DNA of 64,000 nucleotides from Gemmobacter aquaticus (GTDB lineage: Bacteria > Pseudomonadota > Alphaproteobacteria > Rhodobacterales > Rhodobacteraceae). The notes beneath the pieces were generated by a model. That model was not told where the DNA came from and searched no databases. It was given only the letters and a program-made list of their open reading frames with translations. Numbering within the stretch: position 1 is the stretch's first letter; each line of letters starts with the position of its first letter. Positions 35,206-44,951 of this stretch are shown here, in pieces. The position numbers and the translations under genes were made by a program. The stretch covers positions 620,001 through 684,000 of the forward strand of contig NZ_VOAK01000011.1 in the NCBI RefSeq assembly GCF_007859075.1. Direction: 5' to 3'.

Positions 35206-35980
35206 GACCCTGACCCTTTCCCAGGATGCCCGCGGCATCGCCCGACTGACCCTGAACCGCCCCGCGCGGCACAATGCCATGTCAGCGCAGATGATCGCTG
35301 AGTTGACCGAGGCGGCTGCCCTACTGGCCGCTGCGCGCGAGGTCCGTGTCGTGGTTCTTGCCGCCGAGGGCGAAAGTTTCTGCGCGGGCGGCGACCTTGC
35401 ATGGATGAAGGATCAGATCGAGGGTGGCCCGGACGCCCGCCGAACTGGCGCCAAGGCGCTGGCAGGGATGCTGAACGCGCTGAATACCCTGCCAAAGCCG
35501 CTGATCGGAAGGGTGCAGGGGCCGGCCTATGGCGGGGGGCTGGGCCTCATGTCCGTCTGCGACGCCTGTATCGGTGCCGATCATGCGCGCTTTGGCCTGA
35601 CTGAGACCAAGCTTGGACTGATCCCCGCAACCATCTCGCCTTACGTCATCGCCCGGATTGGTGGCGCCGCGGCGCGGCGGCACTTCCTGTCCGCCCGGCT
35701 GTTTGATGCCAACGAGGCCGCCCGCATTGGTCTTTTGGCCGAGTCCGTACCACAGGATGATCTCGATGCGACGCTTGAGGCCCATGTGAGGCCTTTTCTT
35801 GCCTGTGCCCCTGGCGCGGTCGCGGCGTCGAAGTCGCTGGTTGCGCGCCTGTCTCCGGCCATTGATGCGGCCATGCTGGAGGAAACCGTCGCCCTTCTGA
35901 TTGCCCGCTGGGAGGACCCCGAAGCGGCCGAGGGCATCGCCGCGTTTCTTGAAAAGCGCAGTCCGGGCTGGGCTGTCTGA
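35198..35980 (+). CDS. liuC: Methylglutaconyl-CoA hydratase
   Basis: A 260-residue crotonase-fold enzyme. The oxyanion-hole motif 'ESFCAGGDLAWM' near residue 61 and 'GPAYGGGLGLMSVCD' near 108 are present. The glutamates expected for hydration lie in 'GLTETKLGL' near 137. The position after hmgL fits hydration of 3-methylglutaconyl-CoA to HMG-CoA. A general enoyl-CoA hydratase would look similar, so the name rests on context. The start at 35198 follows CGAGGA. The gene ends the leucine set; 253 bases separate it from nuoA. Confidence 0.87.
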   Translation: MFETLTLSQDARGIARLTLNRPARHNAMSAQMIAELTEAAALLAAAREVRVVVLAAEGESFCAGGDLAWMKDQIEGGPDARRTGAKALAGMLNALNTLPKPLIGRVQGPAYGGGLGLMSVCDACIGADHARFGLTETKLGLIPATISPYVIARIGGAAARRHFLSARLFDANEAARIGLLAESVPQDDLDATLEAHVRPFLACAPGAVAASKSLVARLSPAIDAAMLEETVALLIARWEDPEAAEGIAAFLEKRSPGWAV

Positions 35981-36142
35981 GGCGGCGTTGCAAACATTGC
36001 CACGGCGAGCAATTCCGACAGAATCCATTGGGAGTTCTGCGCTGCGGCATTCCGGGCGGTGCAACTGCGACAAATTCTGCATACCATAGCATACAGTGGC
36101 GGAAATCCCGGCAACGACGAGGGTTTTTCCAGCGGCCTTCGG

Positions 36143-36171
36143 TTGACCCGGCCAAAGGGCGGGAGTAAACG
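36143..36171 (+). promoter_or_regulatory. Possible promoter of the nuo operon
   Basis: In the 253-base gap before nuoA, TTGACC (36143-36148) and TAAACG (36166-36171) are spaced by 17 bases, giving a predicted 5' leader of about 55 bases. The -10 is poor. No FNR-type box is seen in this gap. Confidence 0.3.
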
Positions 36172-36233
36172 GAACCCAGCAACGATCCGCCGAGCGTGGC
36201 AAACCTGCCCGCCGTCAGCCGAAGGAGCCACTC

Positions 36234-36599
36234 GTGGACGAACTTCTCCGAGAGTATCTTCCCATCCTTATCTTTCTCGCGCTTGCCGTCGGCCTGGGAC
36301 TCGTGCTGATCCTTGCCGCCGTCGTACTGGCGGTGCGCAACCCGGATCCCGAAAAAGTTTCGGCCTACGAATGTGGCTTCAACGCCTTTGACGACGCCCG
36401 GATGAAGTTCGACGTGCGCTTCTACCTTGTGTCGATCCTGTTCATCATCTTCGACCTTGAAGTGGCCTTCCTGTTCCCTTGGGCGGTGGCCTTTGGCGAG
36501 ATCTCGATGGTGGCCTTCTGGTCGATGATCGTGTTCCTCGGCGTGCTGACCGTGGGCTTTGCCTATGAATGGAAGAAAGGGGCGCTGGAATGGGCGTGA
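36234..36599 (+). CDS. nuoA: NADH dehydrogenase subunit A
   Basis: A 121-residue membrane subunit with three helices and the conserved loop '[22 protein letters not shown]', followed by '[12 protein letters not shown]' which sits at the quinone-site junction of complex I. GTG start with GGAG seven bases upstream. First gene of the operon. Its last ten bases overlap nuoB. Confidence 0.95.
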   Translation: MDELLREYLPILIFLALAVGLGLVLILAAVVLAVRNPDPEKVSAYECGFNAFDDARMKFDVRFYLVSILFIIFDLEVAFLFPWAVAFGEISMVAFWSMIVFLGVLTVGFAYEWKKGALEWA

Positions 36600-37123
36600 G
36601 CACTGCTGCCAACCATGCGGCCAATGATCTTGATGCCGGCATGGCCGCGATGAATCGCGACCTGCAGGACAAGGGCTTTCTGCTGACCTCGACCGAAGAC
36701 ATCATCAACTGGGCCCGCACGGGCAGCCTGCACTGGATGACCTTTGGTCTGGCCTGCTGCGCGGTCGAGATGATGCACACCGCTATGCCGCGCTACGATG
36801 TTGAGCGTTATGGCTTTGCTCCGCGCGCCAGCCCGCGCCAGTCCGACGTGATGATCGTCGCGGGCACGCTGACCAACAAGATGGCCCCTGCGCTGCGCAA
36901 GGTCTATGACCAGATGCCAGAGCCGCGGTATGTTATCTCGATGGGCAGCTGCGCCAATGGCGGCGGCTACTATCACTACAGCTATTCGGTGGTGCGCGGA
37001 TGCGACCGCGTGGTTCCGGTGGATATCTACGTCCCCGGCTGCCCGCCCACGGCCGAGGCGCTGATGTACGGCATCCTGGCCCTGCAGCGGAAGATCCGCC
37101 GTACCGGCACTCTGGTCCGCTGA
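36590..37123 (+). CDS. nuoB: NADH dehydrogenase subunit B (cluster N2)
   Basis: A 177-residue peripheral subunit carrying the terminal 4Fe-4S cluster N2. The ligands are visible in '[11 protein letters not shown]', 'GSCANGG' and '[10 protein letters not shown]'. ATG 36590 is inside the end of nuoA, with AAAGGGG upstream. Seven extra codons would be gained from an earlier in-frame ATG, but that one has no ribosome site. Confidence 0.95.
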   Translation: MGVSTAANHAANDLDAGMAAMNRDLQDKGFLLTSTEDIINWARTGSLHWMTFGLACCAVEMMHTAMPRYDVERYGFAPRASPRQSDVMIVAGTLTNKMAPALRKVYDQMPEPRYVISMGSCANGGGYYHYSYSVVRGCDRVVPVDIYVPGCPPTAEALMYGILALQRKIRRTGTLVR

Positions 37124-37134
37124 GGGAGGGGAAG

Positions 37135-37740
37135 ATGTCCGAAGCCCTGCAACAACTGGCAGATCACGTCCAGCTGAAGCTGCCGCAGGCCGTGCTCGCG
37201 ACCCAGATCGCCTTTGGCGAGCTGACGGTCGAGGTGCAGCCCGCGCAGATCGTCGCCGTGATTGACCTGCTGCGCACCGATGCCGCCTGCAAGTTCTCGA
37301 CGCTCGTTGATATCACGGCCGTCGATCTGCCTGAGCGGGCAGAGCGGTTCGACGTGGTCTACCACCTGCTGTCGATGTACACCAACCAGCGCATCCGCCT
37401 GAAAATCGCCGTGCGCGAGGATGAGATGGTGCCCTCGATCACCTCGGTTCATCCCAGTGCCAACTGGTTTGAGCGTGAGGTGTTCGACATGTTCGGCATT
37501 CTCTTCTCGGGCCATCCCGACCTGCGCCGGATCCTCACCGACTATGGCTTCCGCGGCTATCCGCTGCGCAAGGATTTCCCGACGACCGGCTACACCGAGG
37601 TCCGCTATGACGAGGCGCTGAAGCGCGTCGTCTATGAGCCGGTGAAACTGGTCCAGGAATACCGCCAGTTCGACTTCCTCTCTCCGTGGGAAGGCGCGCA
37701 ATACGTGCTGCCCGGCGACGAGAAGGGGCCGGCCAAGTGA
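37135..37740 (+). CDS. nuoC: NADH dehydrogenase subunit C
   Basis: A 201-residue subunit of the connecting module, separate from NuoD rather than fused as in E. coli. It carries the NuoC signature '[22 protein letters not shown]' and '[14 protein letters not shown]'. AGGGAGGGG precedes the ATG. The stop overlaps the start of the thioesterase gene as GTGA. Confidence 0.95.
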   Translation: MSEALQQLADHVQLKLPQAVLATQIAFGELTVEVQPAQIVAVIDLLRTDAACKFSTLVDITAVDLPERAERFDVVYHLLSMYTNQRIRLKIAVREDEMVPSITSVHPSANWFEREVFDMFGILFSGHPDLRRILTDYGFRGYPLRKDFPTTGYTEVRYDEALKRVVYEPVKLVQEYRQFDFLSPWEGAQYVLPGDEKGPAK

Positions 37741-38168
37741 AAGACGGGCTGAAGATCGGGGCGCGGGCAGAGCACCGCTTCACGGTGGCAGAGCGGCACA
37801 CGGTGCGCGCCCTGTTCTCCGAGGAAGCGGCGTTTCCGGCCATGCCCGCGGTCTTCGCCACCGCCTATATGACCGGGCTGATGGAATGGGGCTGTGTCGA
37901 GGTGATCCGTCCCTACTACGAGGACGGCGAGGACAGCCTCGGTATCCACGTCGATTTCAGCCATGTGGCGCCCACCCTGCCGGGGCAGGTGGTCACGGTG
38001 ACGGCGGAACTGACCGAGATTGACGGGCGCCGCTTCGGCTTTCGTGTCTCGGCGCATGACGGGATTGATCTGATCGGCGAGGGGCGCCACCAGCGCGCGC
38101 TGATCGACACGGAAAAATTTGCAAACCGGCTGGCGGCCAAACGCGCCGCCGCGGGGCTGGAGGGCTGA
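37737..38168 (+). CDS. Hotdog-fold thioesterase inside nuo operon (FlK-like)
   Basis: A 143-residue hotdog protein resembling the FlK (fluoroacetyl-CoA thioesterase) branch. The helix '[18 protein letters not shown]' has the conserved Thr/Glu region, and '[20 protein letters not shown]' provides the usual catalytic histidine. The family hydrolyses acyl-CoA esters. The substrate here is unknown. GTG 37737 overlaps the nuoC stop, and nuoD starts one base after its TGA, so it is made together with complex I subunits C and D. Such extra frames are known in Rhodobacter and Paracoccus nuo/nqo operons, but their roles are unproven. Confidence 0.85.
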   Translation: MKDGLKIGARAEHRFTVAERHTVRALFSEEAAFPAMPAVFATAYMTGLMEWGCVEVIRPYYEDGEDSLGIHVDFSHVAPTLPGQVVTVTAELTEIDGRRFGFRVSAHDGIDLIGEGRHQRALIDTEKFANRLAAKRAAAGLEG

Positions 38169-38169
38169 G

Positions 38170-39411
38170 ATGGACGGCGACATCCGCGTGAACACCTATG
38201 ATGACGGCAGCCGCGACGCGGCGACCGGCGAACAGCAGATCCGCAATTTCAACATCAACTTCGGCCCGCAGCACCCCGCAGCGCACGGCGTGTTGCGCCT
38301 TGTGCTGGAGCTTGACGGCGAGATCGTCGAACGCTGCGACCCGCATATCGGCCTGCTGCATCGCGGGACCGAGAAGCTGATGGAGAGCCGGACGTACCTG
38401 CAGAACCTGCCTTATCTTGACCGGTTGGACTATGTGGCGCCAATGAACCAGGAACATGCCTGGTGTCTGGCGATCGAAAAGCTGACCGGCACCGTCGTTC
38501 CGCGTCGCGCGAGCCTGATCCGCGTCCTTTATTCGGAAATCGGTCGCATTCTGAACCACCTGCTGAACGTCACGACGCAGGCGATGGACGTGGGCGCGCT
38601 GACCCCGCCGCTGTGGGGTTTTGAAGAGCGCGAAAAGCTGATGGTCTTCTATGAGCGGGCCTGCGGCGCGCGGCTTCACGCGGCCTATTTCCGTCCGGGC
38701 GGTGTCCATCAGGACCTGCCGCCAGCGCTGATCGATGATATCGAGGAATGGGCGCATGCCTTCCCCAAGGTGCTTGACGATATCGATGGTCTGCTGACCG
38801 AAAACCGTATCTTCAAGCAGCGCAACGCCGATATTGGCGTCGTGACCGAGGATGACATCCAGAAATGGGGCTATTCGGGCGTGATGGTGCGCGGATCGGG
38901 TCTGGCCTGGGACCTGCGGCGCGCACAACCCTATGAATGCTATGATGAATTCGACTTCCTGATCCCTGTCGGAAAGAATGGCGACTGCTATGATCGCTAC
39001 CTGTGCCGCATGCAGGAAATGCGCGAAAGCGTGAAGATCATCCACCAGGCGATCGCCAAGCTGCGCGCGCCCGAGGGCAAGGGCGACGTTCTGGCCCGTG
39101 GCAAGCTGACCCCGCCCAAGCGCGCCGACATGAAGACCTCGATGGAAGCGCTGATCCATCACTTCAAGCTTTATACCGAAGGCTTCCACGTTCCGGCCGG
39201 CGAAGTTTACGCCGCTGTCGAGGCGCCCAAGGGGGAGTTCGGCGTCTACATGGTCGCCGATGGCACCAACAAGCCCTACCGCGCCAAGCTGCGCGCGCCG
39301 GGGTTCCTGCACCTGCAATCCATGGACTACATCGCCAAGGGCCACCAGCTGGCCGATGTGGCCGCCATCATCGGCACGATGGACGTCGTGTTCGGGGAGA
39401 TCGACCGCTAA
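38170..39411 (+). CDS. nuoD: NADH dehydrogenase subunit D
   Basis: A 413-residue subunit related to the large subunit of NiFe hydrogenases, without the metal-binding cysteines. It contains '[13 protein letters not shown]' with the quinone-site histidine, '[14 protein letters not shown]' and the C-terminal '[19 protein letters not shown]'. The stop overlaps the nuoE start as TAATG. Confidence 0.96.
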   Translation: MDGDIRVNTYDDGSRDAATGEQQIRNFNINFGPQHPAAHGVLRLVLELDGEIVERCDPHIGLLHRGTEKLMESRTYLQNLPYLDRLDYVAPMNQEHAWCLAIEKLTGTVVPRRASLIRVLYSEIGRILNHLLNVTTQAMDVGALTPPLWGFEEREKLMVFYERACGARLHAAYFRPGGVHQDLPPALIDDIEEWAHAFPKVLDDIDGLLTENRIFKQRNADIGVVTEDDIQKWGYSGVMVRGSGLAWDLRRAQPYECYDEFDFLIPVGKNGDCYDRYLCRMQEMRESVKIIHQAIAKLRAPEGKGDVLARGKLTPPKRADMKTSMEALIHHFKLYTEGFHVPAGEVYAAVEAPKGEFGVYMVADGTNKPYRAKLRAPGFLHLQSMDYIAKGHQLADVAAIIGTMDVVFGEIDR

Positions 39412-40505
39412 TGCTGCGCCGCCTTCACAAGGAACAACCCGCCTCTTTCGCCTTCACGCCTGCGAACCTCGCCTGGGCCGAAGGGCAGATCTCCAAATAT
39501 CCCGAAGGTCGTCAGGCCAGCGCGATCATCCCGCTTCTGTTTCGCGCACAAGAACAGGAAGGCTGGCTGACCCGCCCCGCCATCGAGCATGTGGCCGATA
39601 TGCTGGGCATGGCGCATATCCGCGCGCTGGAGGTGGCGACCTTCTACTTCATGTTCCAGCTGCAACCGGTTGGTACTGTTGCGCATATCCAGATCTGCGG
39701 CACCACGAGCTGCATGATCTGCGGCGCCGAGGATCTGATCGCCGTCTGCAAGGAGTTGATCGCGCCCGCGCCGCATACCCTGTCGGCCGATGGCAAGTTC
39801 AGCTGGGAGGAAGTCGAATGCCTTGGGGCCTGCGCCAACGCGCCGATGGCCCAGATCGGCAAGGATTACTACGAGGACCTGAGCCCCGAGCGTCTGCGCG
39901 AGATGATCGCAAAGTTTTCGGCAGGTGAGGTGCCGGTTCCGGGCTCGCAGATCGGGCGCTATTCGTCCGAGCCGCTGAATGGGTTGACCTCGCTCAAGGA
40001 CTTTGAATCGGGCCGGACGCAATACAATGCCTCGGTGCAGCGCGCGGTGGATATCCGCGACACCGTCAAGCGCATCGATGGAACCGAGGTTCCGCTGATC
40101 ACGCCCTGGCGCGGCAATACCGCAGGGGCAAAGCTTGCCGACAGCGTGCCCGAGGCAAAGGCTGCCGCGCCCAAAAAGGCCGAGCCCAAGCCAGCCGCCG
40201 TTGCCGATCTGCCGGCCGAGGGCAAGAAGCCCGCAGCCCTTGGTGCTGCCCGCGACGGCAAGGCGGATGACCTGAAGAAGATCGAAGGCATCGGCCCCGC
40301 ACTGGAAAAACTGTGCCATGAGCTTGGCATCTTCCATTACGACCAGATCGCTGGCTGGGGCGCTGACGAGATCGCCTGGATGGATGGCAACCTCAAGGGC
40401 TTCAAGGGCCGCGTGACCCGTGACAAATGGGTCGCTCAGGCGAAAATCATCGTCGAACAGGGCCTCGAGATCTTCCTCGAACGCGCCAAGACCAACGATT
40501 ACTGA
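39411..40505 (+). CDS. nuoE: NADH dehydrogenase subunit E with C-terminal HhH extension
   Basis: A 364-residue protein. The first 190 or so residues are a complete NuoE with 2Fe-2S ligands in '[10 protein letters not shown]' and 'CLGACANAP', which passes electrons in the NADH module. After an Ala/Lys/Pro linker at about 240-285 comes a helix-hairpin-helix unit ('[14 protein letters not shown]', '[11 protein letters not shown]') of the type found in proteins that touch DNA. NuoE elsewhere is 160-250 residues. The fused part is unlikely to be a sequencing error because the frame is intact over 120 codons. A fused partner of this kind is also annotated in related Rhodobacterales as far as I recall. 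Confidence 0.93.
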   Translation: MLRRLHKEQPASFAFTPANLAWAEGQISKYPEGRQASAIIPLLFRAQEQEGWLTRPAIEHVADMLGMAHIRALEVATFYFMFQLQPVGTVAHIQICGTTSCMICGAEDLIAVCKELIAPAPHTLSADGKFSWEEVECLGACANAPMAQIGKDYYEDLSPERLREMIAKFSAGEVPVPGSQIGRYSSEPLNGLTSLKDFESGRTQYNASVQRAVDIRDTVKRIDGTEVPLITPWRGNTAGAKLADSVPEAKAAAPKKAEPKPAAVADLPAEGKKPAALGAARDGKADDLKKIEGIGPALEKLCHELGIFHYDQIAGWGADEIAWMDGNLKGFKGRVTRDKWVAQAKIIVEQGLEIFLERAKTNDY

Positions 40506-40514
40506 GGGCAGGGC

Positions 40515-40751
40515 ATGACCGCTTCCAACCCCGATGTGGAACGCAACAGGCGCGATGCGCGCCTGATCGCGTTCATCATCGCGGGAACCATGCTGGCATG
40601 GATGGGGGCGCAATGGCTGGGCGGAAGGCTTGGGTGGGAACCCCGCTATGCCTTTTTGCTGGACCTCGCCGCACTGGCCGCGTTCTTCTGGGCGCTGGTC
40701 GTCACATATCAGATCTGGCGGCGGCACAAGGCCGCGCACCGGGGGAATTGA
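40515..40751 (+). CDS. DUF5337 membrane protein
   Basis: A 78-residue protein with two transmembrane helices (about 18-37 and 46-66) and charged ends. It corresponds to the DUF5337 family described from Rhodobacterales, in which the gene sits between nuoE and nuoF. Function unknown; a complex I assembly or accessory role is suggested only by position. It has a start nine bases after nuoE and ends nine bases before nuoF. Confidence 0.8.
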   Translation: MTASNPDVERNRRDARLIAFIIAGTMLAWMGAQWLGGRLGWEPRYAFLLDLAALAAFFWALVVTYQIWRRHKAAHRGN

Positions 40752-40760
40752 GGGCAGAAG

Positions 40761-42056
40761 ATGCTGCAGGATCAGGACCGGATCTTTACCAACCTCTACG
40801 GGATGCATGACCGTTCGCTCAAGGGCGCGATGAAGCGCGGCCACTGGGACAAGACGGCCGATCTTCTGGCGCTTGGCCGCGACGGGATCATCCAGATCAT
40901 GAAGGACTCCGGGCTGCGGGGCCGCGGCGGCGCGGGCTTCCCGACCGGCATGAAATGGTCGTTCATGCCCAAGCAGTCGGATGGTCGCCCCTCGTATCTG
41001 GTGGTGAACGCCGACGAATCCGAACCTGCCACCTGCAAGGACCGCGAGATCATGCGGCACGACCCGCATACCCTGATCGAGGGGTGTCTGGTTGCCGGTT
41101 TCGCGATGAATGCGGTTGCGGCCTATATCTACATCCGTGGCGAATATGTCCGCGAGAAAGAAGCCCTGCAGGCCGCCATTGATGAGGCCTATGATGCAGG
41201 CCTGATCGGCAAGAACGCCTGCAAGTCGGGCTATGACTTCGACGTCTACCTGCACCACGGGGCCGGCGCCTATATCTGCGGCGAGGAAACCGCGCTGCTG
41301 GAAAGCCTTGAAGGCAAGAAGGGCATGCCCCGGATGAAGCCGCCGTTCCCGGCGGGCTCGGGCCTCTACGGCTGCCCCACCACGGTGAACAACGTGGAAT
41401 CTATCGCTGTGGCCCCCACCATCCTGCGCCGTGGCGCCGCGTGGTTTGCTGGCTTCGGCCGCCCGAACAACGCGGGCGTCAAGCTGTTTGCCATGTCGGG
41501 CCATGTGAACACGCCCTGCGTGATCGAAGAGTCGATGTCGATCCCGATGAAAGAGCTGATCGAGAAGCACGGCGGTGGTGTGCGTGGCGGCTGGAAGAAC
41601 CTCAAGGCCGTCATCCCCGGCGGGGCAAGCTGCCCAGTAATCCCGGCGGACAAGTGCGAAGACGCGATCATGGACTATGACGGGATGCGCGCGCTGCAAT
41701 CCTCGTTCGGGACCGCCTGCATGATCGTGATGGATCAGAACACCGATATCATCAAGGCGATCTGGCGGCTGTCGAAGTTCTTCAAGCATGAAAGCTGCGG
41801 CCAGTGCACGCCCTGCCGCGAGGGCACCGGCTGGATGATGCGTGTGATGGACCGTCTGGTGCGGGGCGAGGCCGAGGTCGAAGAGATCGACCTGCTGCTG
41901 AGCGTGACCAAACAGGTCGAAGGCCACACGATCTGCGCCCTTGGCGACGCGGCTGCATGGCCGATCCAGGGCCTGATCCGGCACTATCGTGAAGAGATCG
42001 AGGACCGCATCAAGGCCAAGCGCACCGGGCGCATGGGCGCGATGGCGGCTGAATAA
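40761..42056 (+). CDS. nuoF: NADH dehydrogenase subunit F (NADH/FMN site)
   Basis: A 431-residue subunit holding FMN, the NADH site and cluster N3. It shows '[13 protein letters not shown]' (dinucleotide site), '[16 protein letters not shown]' (FMN), '[17 protein letters not shown]' and the 4Fe-4S ligands '[15 protein letters not shown]'. GAGGGCAGAAG precedes the ATG at 40761. The lipoprotein gene follows one base after the stop. Confidence 0.96.
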   Translation: MLQDQDRIFTNLYGMHDRSLKGAMKRGHWDKTADLLALGRDGIIQIMKDSGLRGRGGAGFPTGMKWSFMPKQSDGRPSYLVVNADESEPATCKDREIMRHDPHTLIEGCLVAGFAMNAVAAYIYIRGEYVREKEALQAAIDEAYDAGLIGKNACKSGYDFDVYLHHGAGAYICGEETALLESLEGKKGMPRMKPPFPAGSGLYGCPTTVNNVESIAVAPTILRRGAAWFAGFGRPNNAGVKLFAMSGHVNTPCVIEESMSIPMKELIEKHGGGVRGGWKNLKAVIPGGASCPVIPADKCEDAIMDYDGMRALQSSFGTACMIVMDQNTDIIKAIWRLSKFFKHESCGQCTPCREGTGWMMRVMDRLVRGEAEVEEIDLLLSVTKQVEGHTICALGDAAAWPIQGLIRHYREEIEDRIKAKRTGRMGAMAAE

Positions 42057-42057
42057 G

Positions 42058-42414
42058 ATGAAGCTGGACGCGCTCTTCCTTGCGGGTGTAGCGACGGGCC
42101 TTTCGGCCTGTGCCGCAGCGCCTGCGCGTGCGCCGGAAGTGGCGGCAGAGACCGCGGCCTTTCCGGTCACGGTGGAGGGCGTGAGCTATCAGGCGATCGT
42201 TACCCCCGGCGCTTTCGGTCAGGCTTTGACAGGGGCCGGTGCGCAAACGGTGGCAGGACGCACCATCCGGGTTGCGCCCCTGGCCTATGATCAGGGCAAG
42301 CGCGCCAAGGATGTGGCGCAACGTGCCTGCGATCAGGCGCGCGGCCGGTTCCAGCCGCAGGCCCTGGGCCGGTTTGCCGGGAATGAGTGGATTTTCGAGG
42401 GGGGCTGTGCATGA
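42058..42414 (+). CDS. Small lipoprotein between nuoF and nuoG
   Basis: A 118-residue predicted lipoprotein with lipobox 'LSAC' (Cys18). The mature part has a beta-rich pattern and two further cysteines, one the penultimate residue ('EGGCA'). No family is recognised. It is expressed from the nuo messenger, since it starts one base after nuoF and its stop overlaps a short ORF leading to nuoG. Its role in complex I is unknown and it may be merely a hitch-hiker. Confidence 0.75.
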   Translation: MKLDALFLAGVATGLSACAAAPARAPEVAAETAAFPVTVEGVSYQAIVTPGAFGQALTGAGAQTVAGRTIRVAPLAYDQGKRAKDVAQRACDQARGRFQPQALGRFAGNEWIFEGGCA

Positions 42415-42467
42415 CCCCTTTCCAACAGATGACGGCGCGGGATCTCACCCGCAGTTCGGCGGAGTAA
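42411..42467 (+). CDS. 18-codon linker ORF before nuoG
   Basis: ATG at 42411 overlaps the lipoprotein stop as ATGA and has GAGGGGGG upstream. The frame (beginning [18 protein letters not shown]) ends four bases before the nuoG ATG. It may serve to couple translation into nuoG, or it may be a small protein. The evidence is positional only. Confidence 0.4.
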   Translation: MTPFQQMTARDLTRSSAE

Positions 42468-42471
42468 GCTG

Positions 42472-44481
42472 ATGAGCAACCTCAAGAAAATCATCATCGA
42501 CGGCATCGAGGTCGAAGTCGACGGCGCGATGACGATCATCCAGGCAGCCGAAGTCGCCGGGATCGAGATCCCGCGGTTCTGCTATCATGAGCGTCTGTCG
42601 ATCGCGGGCAACTGCCGGATGTGTCTTGTCGAGGTTGTGGGCGGCCCGCCCAAGCCCGCCGCAAGCTGCGCCATGCAGGTGCGCGACCTGCGCCCCGGCC
42701 CGGAGGGACAACCGCCGGTCGTCAAGACCAACTCGCCGATGGTCAAGAAGGCGCGTGAGGGGGTGATGGAGTTCCTGCTCATCAACCACCCGCTCGACTG
42801 CCCGATCTGTGACCAGGGCGGCGAATGTGACCTGCAGGATCAGGCGATGGCCTATGGCGTGGATTTCAGCCGCTACCGCGAGCCGAAGCGCGCCTCCGAG
42901 AACCTGAACCTCGGCCCGCTGGTCAAGACCGAGATGACCCGCTGCATCAGCTGCACCCGCTGCGTGCGTTTCACGACCGAGGTCGCGGGCATCACCCAGA
43001 TGGGCCAGACCGGGCGCGGTGAGGATAGCGAGATCACCTCGTATCTGAACATGACGCTGGACTCGAACCTTCAGGGCAACATCATCGACCTGTGCCCGGT
43101 TGGGGCGCTGACGTCCAAACCTTATGCCTTTACCGCCCGTCCGTGGGAGCTGACCAAGACCGAAAGCATCGACGTGATGGACGCGCTCGGCTCGAACATC
43201 CGTGTCGACACCAAGGGGCGCGAGGTCATGCGGATCGTGCCGCGCAACCATGATGGCGTGAACGAGGAATGGCTGAGCGACAAGTCGCGCTTCATCTGGG
43301 ACGGCCTGCGCCGCCAGCGCCTTGACACGCCCTATATCCGCGAGAATGGCCGGCTGCGCAAAGCCAGCTGGGCCGAGGCGCTGTCGGCGGCTGCCGCCGC
43401 GATGAAGGGCAAGAAGGTAACTGGTCTTGTCGGCGATCTGGTGCCGGTCGAGGCGGCCTACAGCCTCAAGACGCTGGTTGAGTCGCTGGGCGGCACTGTC
43501 GAGTGCCGTGTGGATGGCGCGAAGCTGCCTGCGGGCAACCGTGCGGCCTATGTCGGAACGGCCACCATCGAGGACATCGACACCGCCAAGACCATCCTGC
43601 TGATCGGCACCAACCCGCGCACCGAGGCGCCGGTGCTGAATGCCCGTCTGCGCAAGGCATGGAGCCGCGGCGCGACCATCGGCCTGATCGGCGAACAGGT
43701 CGATCTGACCTATGACTATAAACACATGGGCAGCGACCGTGCCGCGCTGGTCAATCTGGTCGACCGCGTCACTGAGAAGCCCGACACTCTGGTCATCGTG
43801 GGGCAGGGTGCCCTGCTCGGTGCCGATGGTGAGGCGGTGCTGTCGCAGGCAATGGCCTATGCAACGGGCGCTGGCGCCAAGCTGCTGGTTCTGCACACCG
43901 CTGCGGGCCGTGTGGGGGCGATGGACGTCGGCTGCACCACGCAAGGTGGCCTCAAGGCCGCGACCGAAGGGGCAGAGGTCATCTATAACCTCGGTGCCGA
44001 CGAGGTCGACATCGATGCAGGTGCCTTCGTGATCTACCAGGGCAGCCATGGCGACCGTGGGGCGCATCGCGCCGACATCATTCTGCCGGGTGCTGCCTAC
44101 ACCGAGGAGAACGGCCTGTTCGTGAACACCGAGGGCCGTCCGCAGCTTGCACTGCGCGCGGGCTTTGCACCGGGCGAGGCGAAAGAGAACTGGGCTGTCC
44201 TGCGCGCGCTGTCGGCTGAACTGGGCTCCACACTGGCCTGGGATAGCCTGGCCGAACTGCGCCGCTCGATCATCACCGTGCATCCGCACCTGGGGCGCAT
44301 CGATCAGGTGGCCGCGAATGAGGGTGCGGCGCTGCCGCGCGCCAACCTCGGCAACGCGCCTTTCGGCCTTGCGATCAAGGACTTCTACCTGACCAACCCG
44401 ATTGCACGGGCCTCGGCCCTGATGGGCGAGTTGCAGGCCATGGCGGTCGCGCGCGCGTCGACCCCGATGGCGGCGGAGTAA
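42472..44481 (+). CDS. nuoG: NADH dehydrogenase subunit G
   Basis: A 669-residue subunit with three iron-sulphur clusters. N-terminal 2Fe-2S and 4Fe-4S ligands are seen in '[18 protein letters not shown]', '[15 protein letters not shown]' and '[11 protein letters not shown]', followed by a molybdopterin-oxidoreductase-like domain without cofactor. The C-terminal half is shorter than the 900-residue E. coli form, as usual for alphaproteobacteria. GGCGGAG lies about 11 bases before the ATG. Confidence 0.95.
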   Translation: MSNLKKIIIDGIEVEVDGAMTIIQAAEVAGIEIPRFCYHERLSIAGNCRMCLVEVVGGPPKPAASCAMQVRDLRPGPEGQPPVVKTNSPMVKKAREGVMEFLLINHPLDCPICDQGGECDLQDQAMAYGVDFSRYREPKRASENLNLGPLVKTEMTRCISCTRCVRFTTEVAGITQMGQTGRGEDSEITSYLNMTLDSNLQGNIIDLCPVGALTSKPYAFTARPWELTKTESIDVMDALGSNIRVDTKGREVMRIVPRNHDGVNEEWLSDKSRFIWDGLRRQRLDTPYIRENGRLRKASWAEALSAAAAAMKGKKVTGLVGDLVPVEAAYSLKTLVESLGGTVECRVDGAKLPAGNRAAYVGTATIEDIDTAKTILLIGTNPRTEAPVLNARLRKAWSRGATIGLIGEQVDLTYDYKHMGSDRAALVNLVDRVTEKPDTLVIVGQGALLGADGEAVLSQAMAYATGAGAKLLVLHTAAGRVGAMDVGCTTQGGLKAATEGAEVIYNLGADEVDIDAGAFVIYQGSHGDRGAHRADIILPGAAYTEENGLFVNTEGRPQLALRAGFAPGEAKENWAVLRALSAELGSTLAWDSLAELRRSIITVHPHLGRIDQVAANEGAALPRANLGNAPFGLAIKDFYLTNPIARASALMGELQAMAVARASTPMAAE

Positions 44482-44484
44482 ACC

Positions 44485-44916
44485 ATGACGTCAGCCACCC
44501 TCCTTGCAGCGCTCTCCATCACCGCTTCGGCGGTGCTGGTGGGCTTTGCAGGCGGTGTGGCGGCCCAGACAACTGAGGCGACGGCAGAGCCGGAAGAGAC
44601 CGTGCCGGTGGTCAAAAGCTATGACGGGATCCAGACCATTCTTCTGGACGACGATCTGGTCAGCTTTCGCCTTGGAATTACCGGTGGCCGTGTCGAGGAT
44701 CTGGAGGCCTATGCGCGCTGCGCCGTGGCCCAGTATGCGCAGATCCGCGGCTATGGCTACGCACGACACATCCGCACCAATGTGGTGCGCAACATGAACA
44801 GGTGGAACGGCGACGCGGTCTTCATGATCTCGGCCGATCTGCCCCGCGGAATCAAGGTCATCACAGCCGGGGAAACCCTGGCAGAGTGCCGAAAACTTGA
44901 AATTCCGACGGTATGA
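44485..44916 (+). CDS. Secreted protein between nuoG and nuoH, unknown
   Basis: A 143-residue protein with a signal peptide (residues 1-27, cleavage near 'GVAAQ-TT') and a compact mature domain with two cysteines. It starts three bases after nuoG and ends 35 before nuoH. No family recognised. Position suggests coexpression with complex I only. Confidence 0.7.
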   Translation: MTSATLLAALSITASAVLVGFAGGVAAQTTEATAEPEETVPVVKSYDGIQTILLDDDLVSFRLGITGGRVEDLEAYARCAVAQYAQIRGYGYARHIRTNVVRNMNRWNGDAVFMISADLPRGIKVITAGETLAECRKLEIPTV

Positions 44917-44951
44917 ACGAACGAGACTTGGGCTGAGGGACCAGAGGCAAA

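Noticed and set aside
39408-42170. A minus-strand open frame of about 920 codons opposite nuoE and nuoF
   Set aside because: The same artefact. The plus strand carries iron-sulphur and FMN motifs of known subunits, and no ribosome site or family supports the antisense frame.
42445-44289. A minus-strand open frame of about 610 codons opposite nuoG
   Set aside because: Complement of a conserved gene with high third-position GC. No signal peptide or domain.
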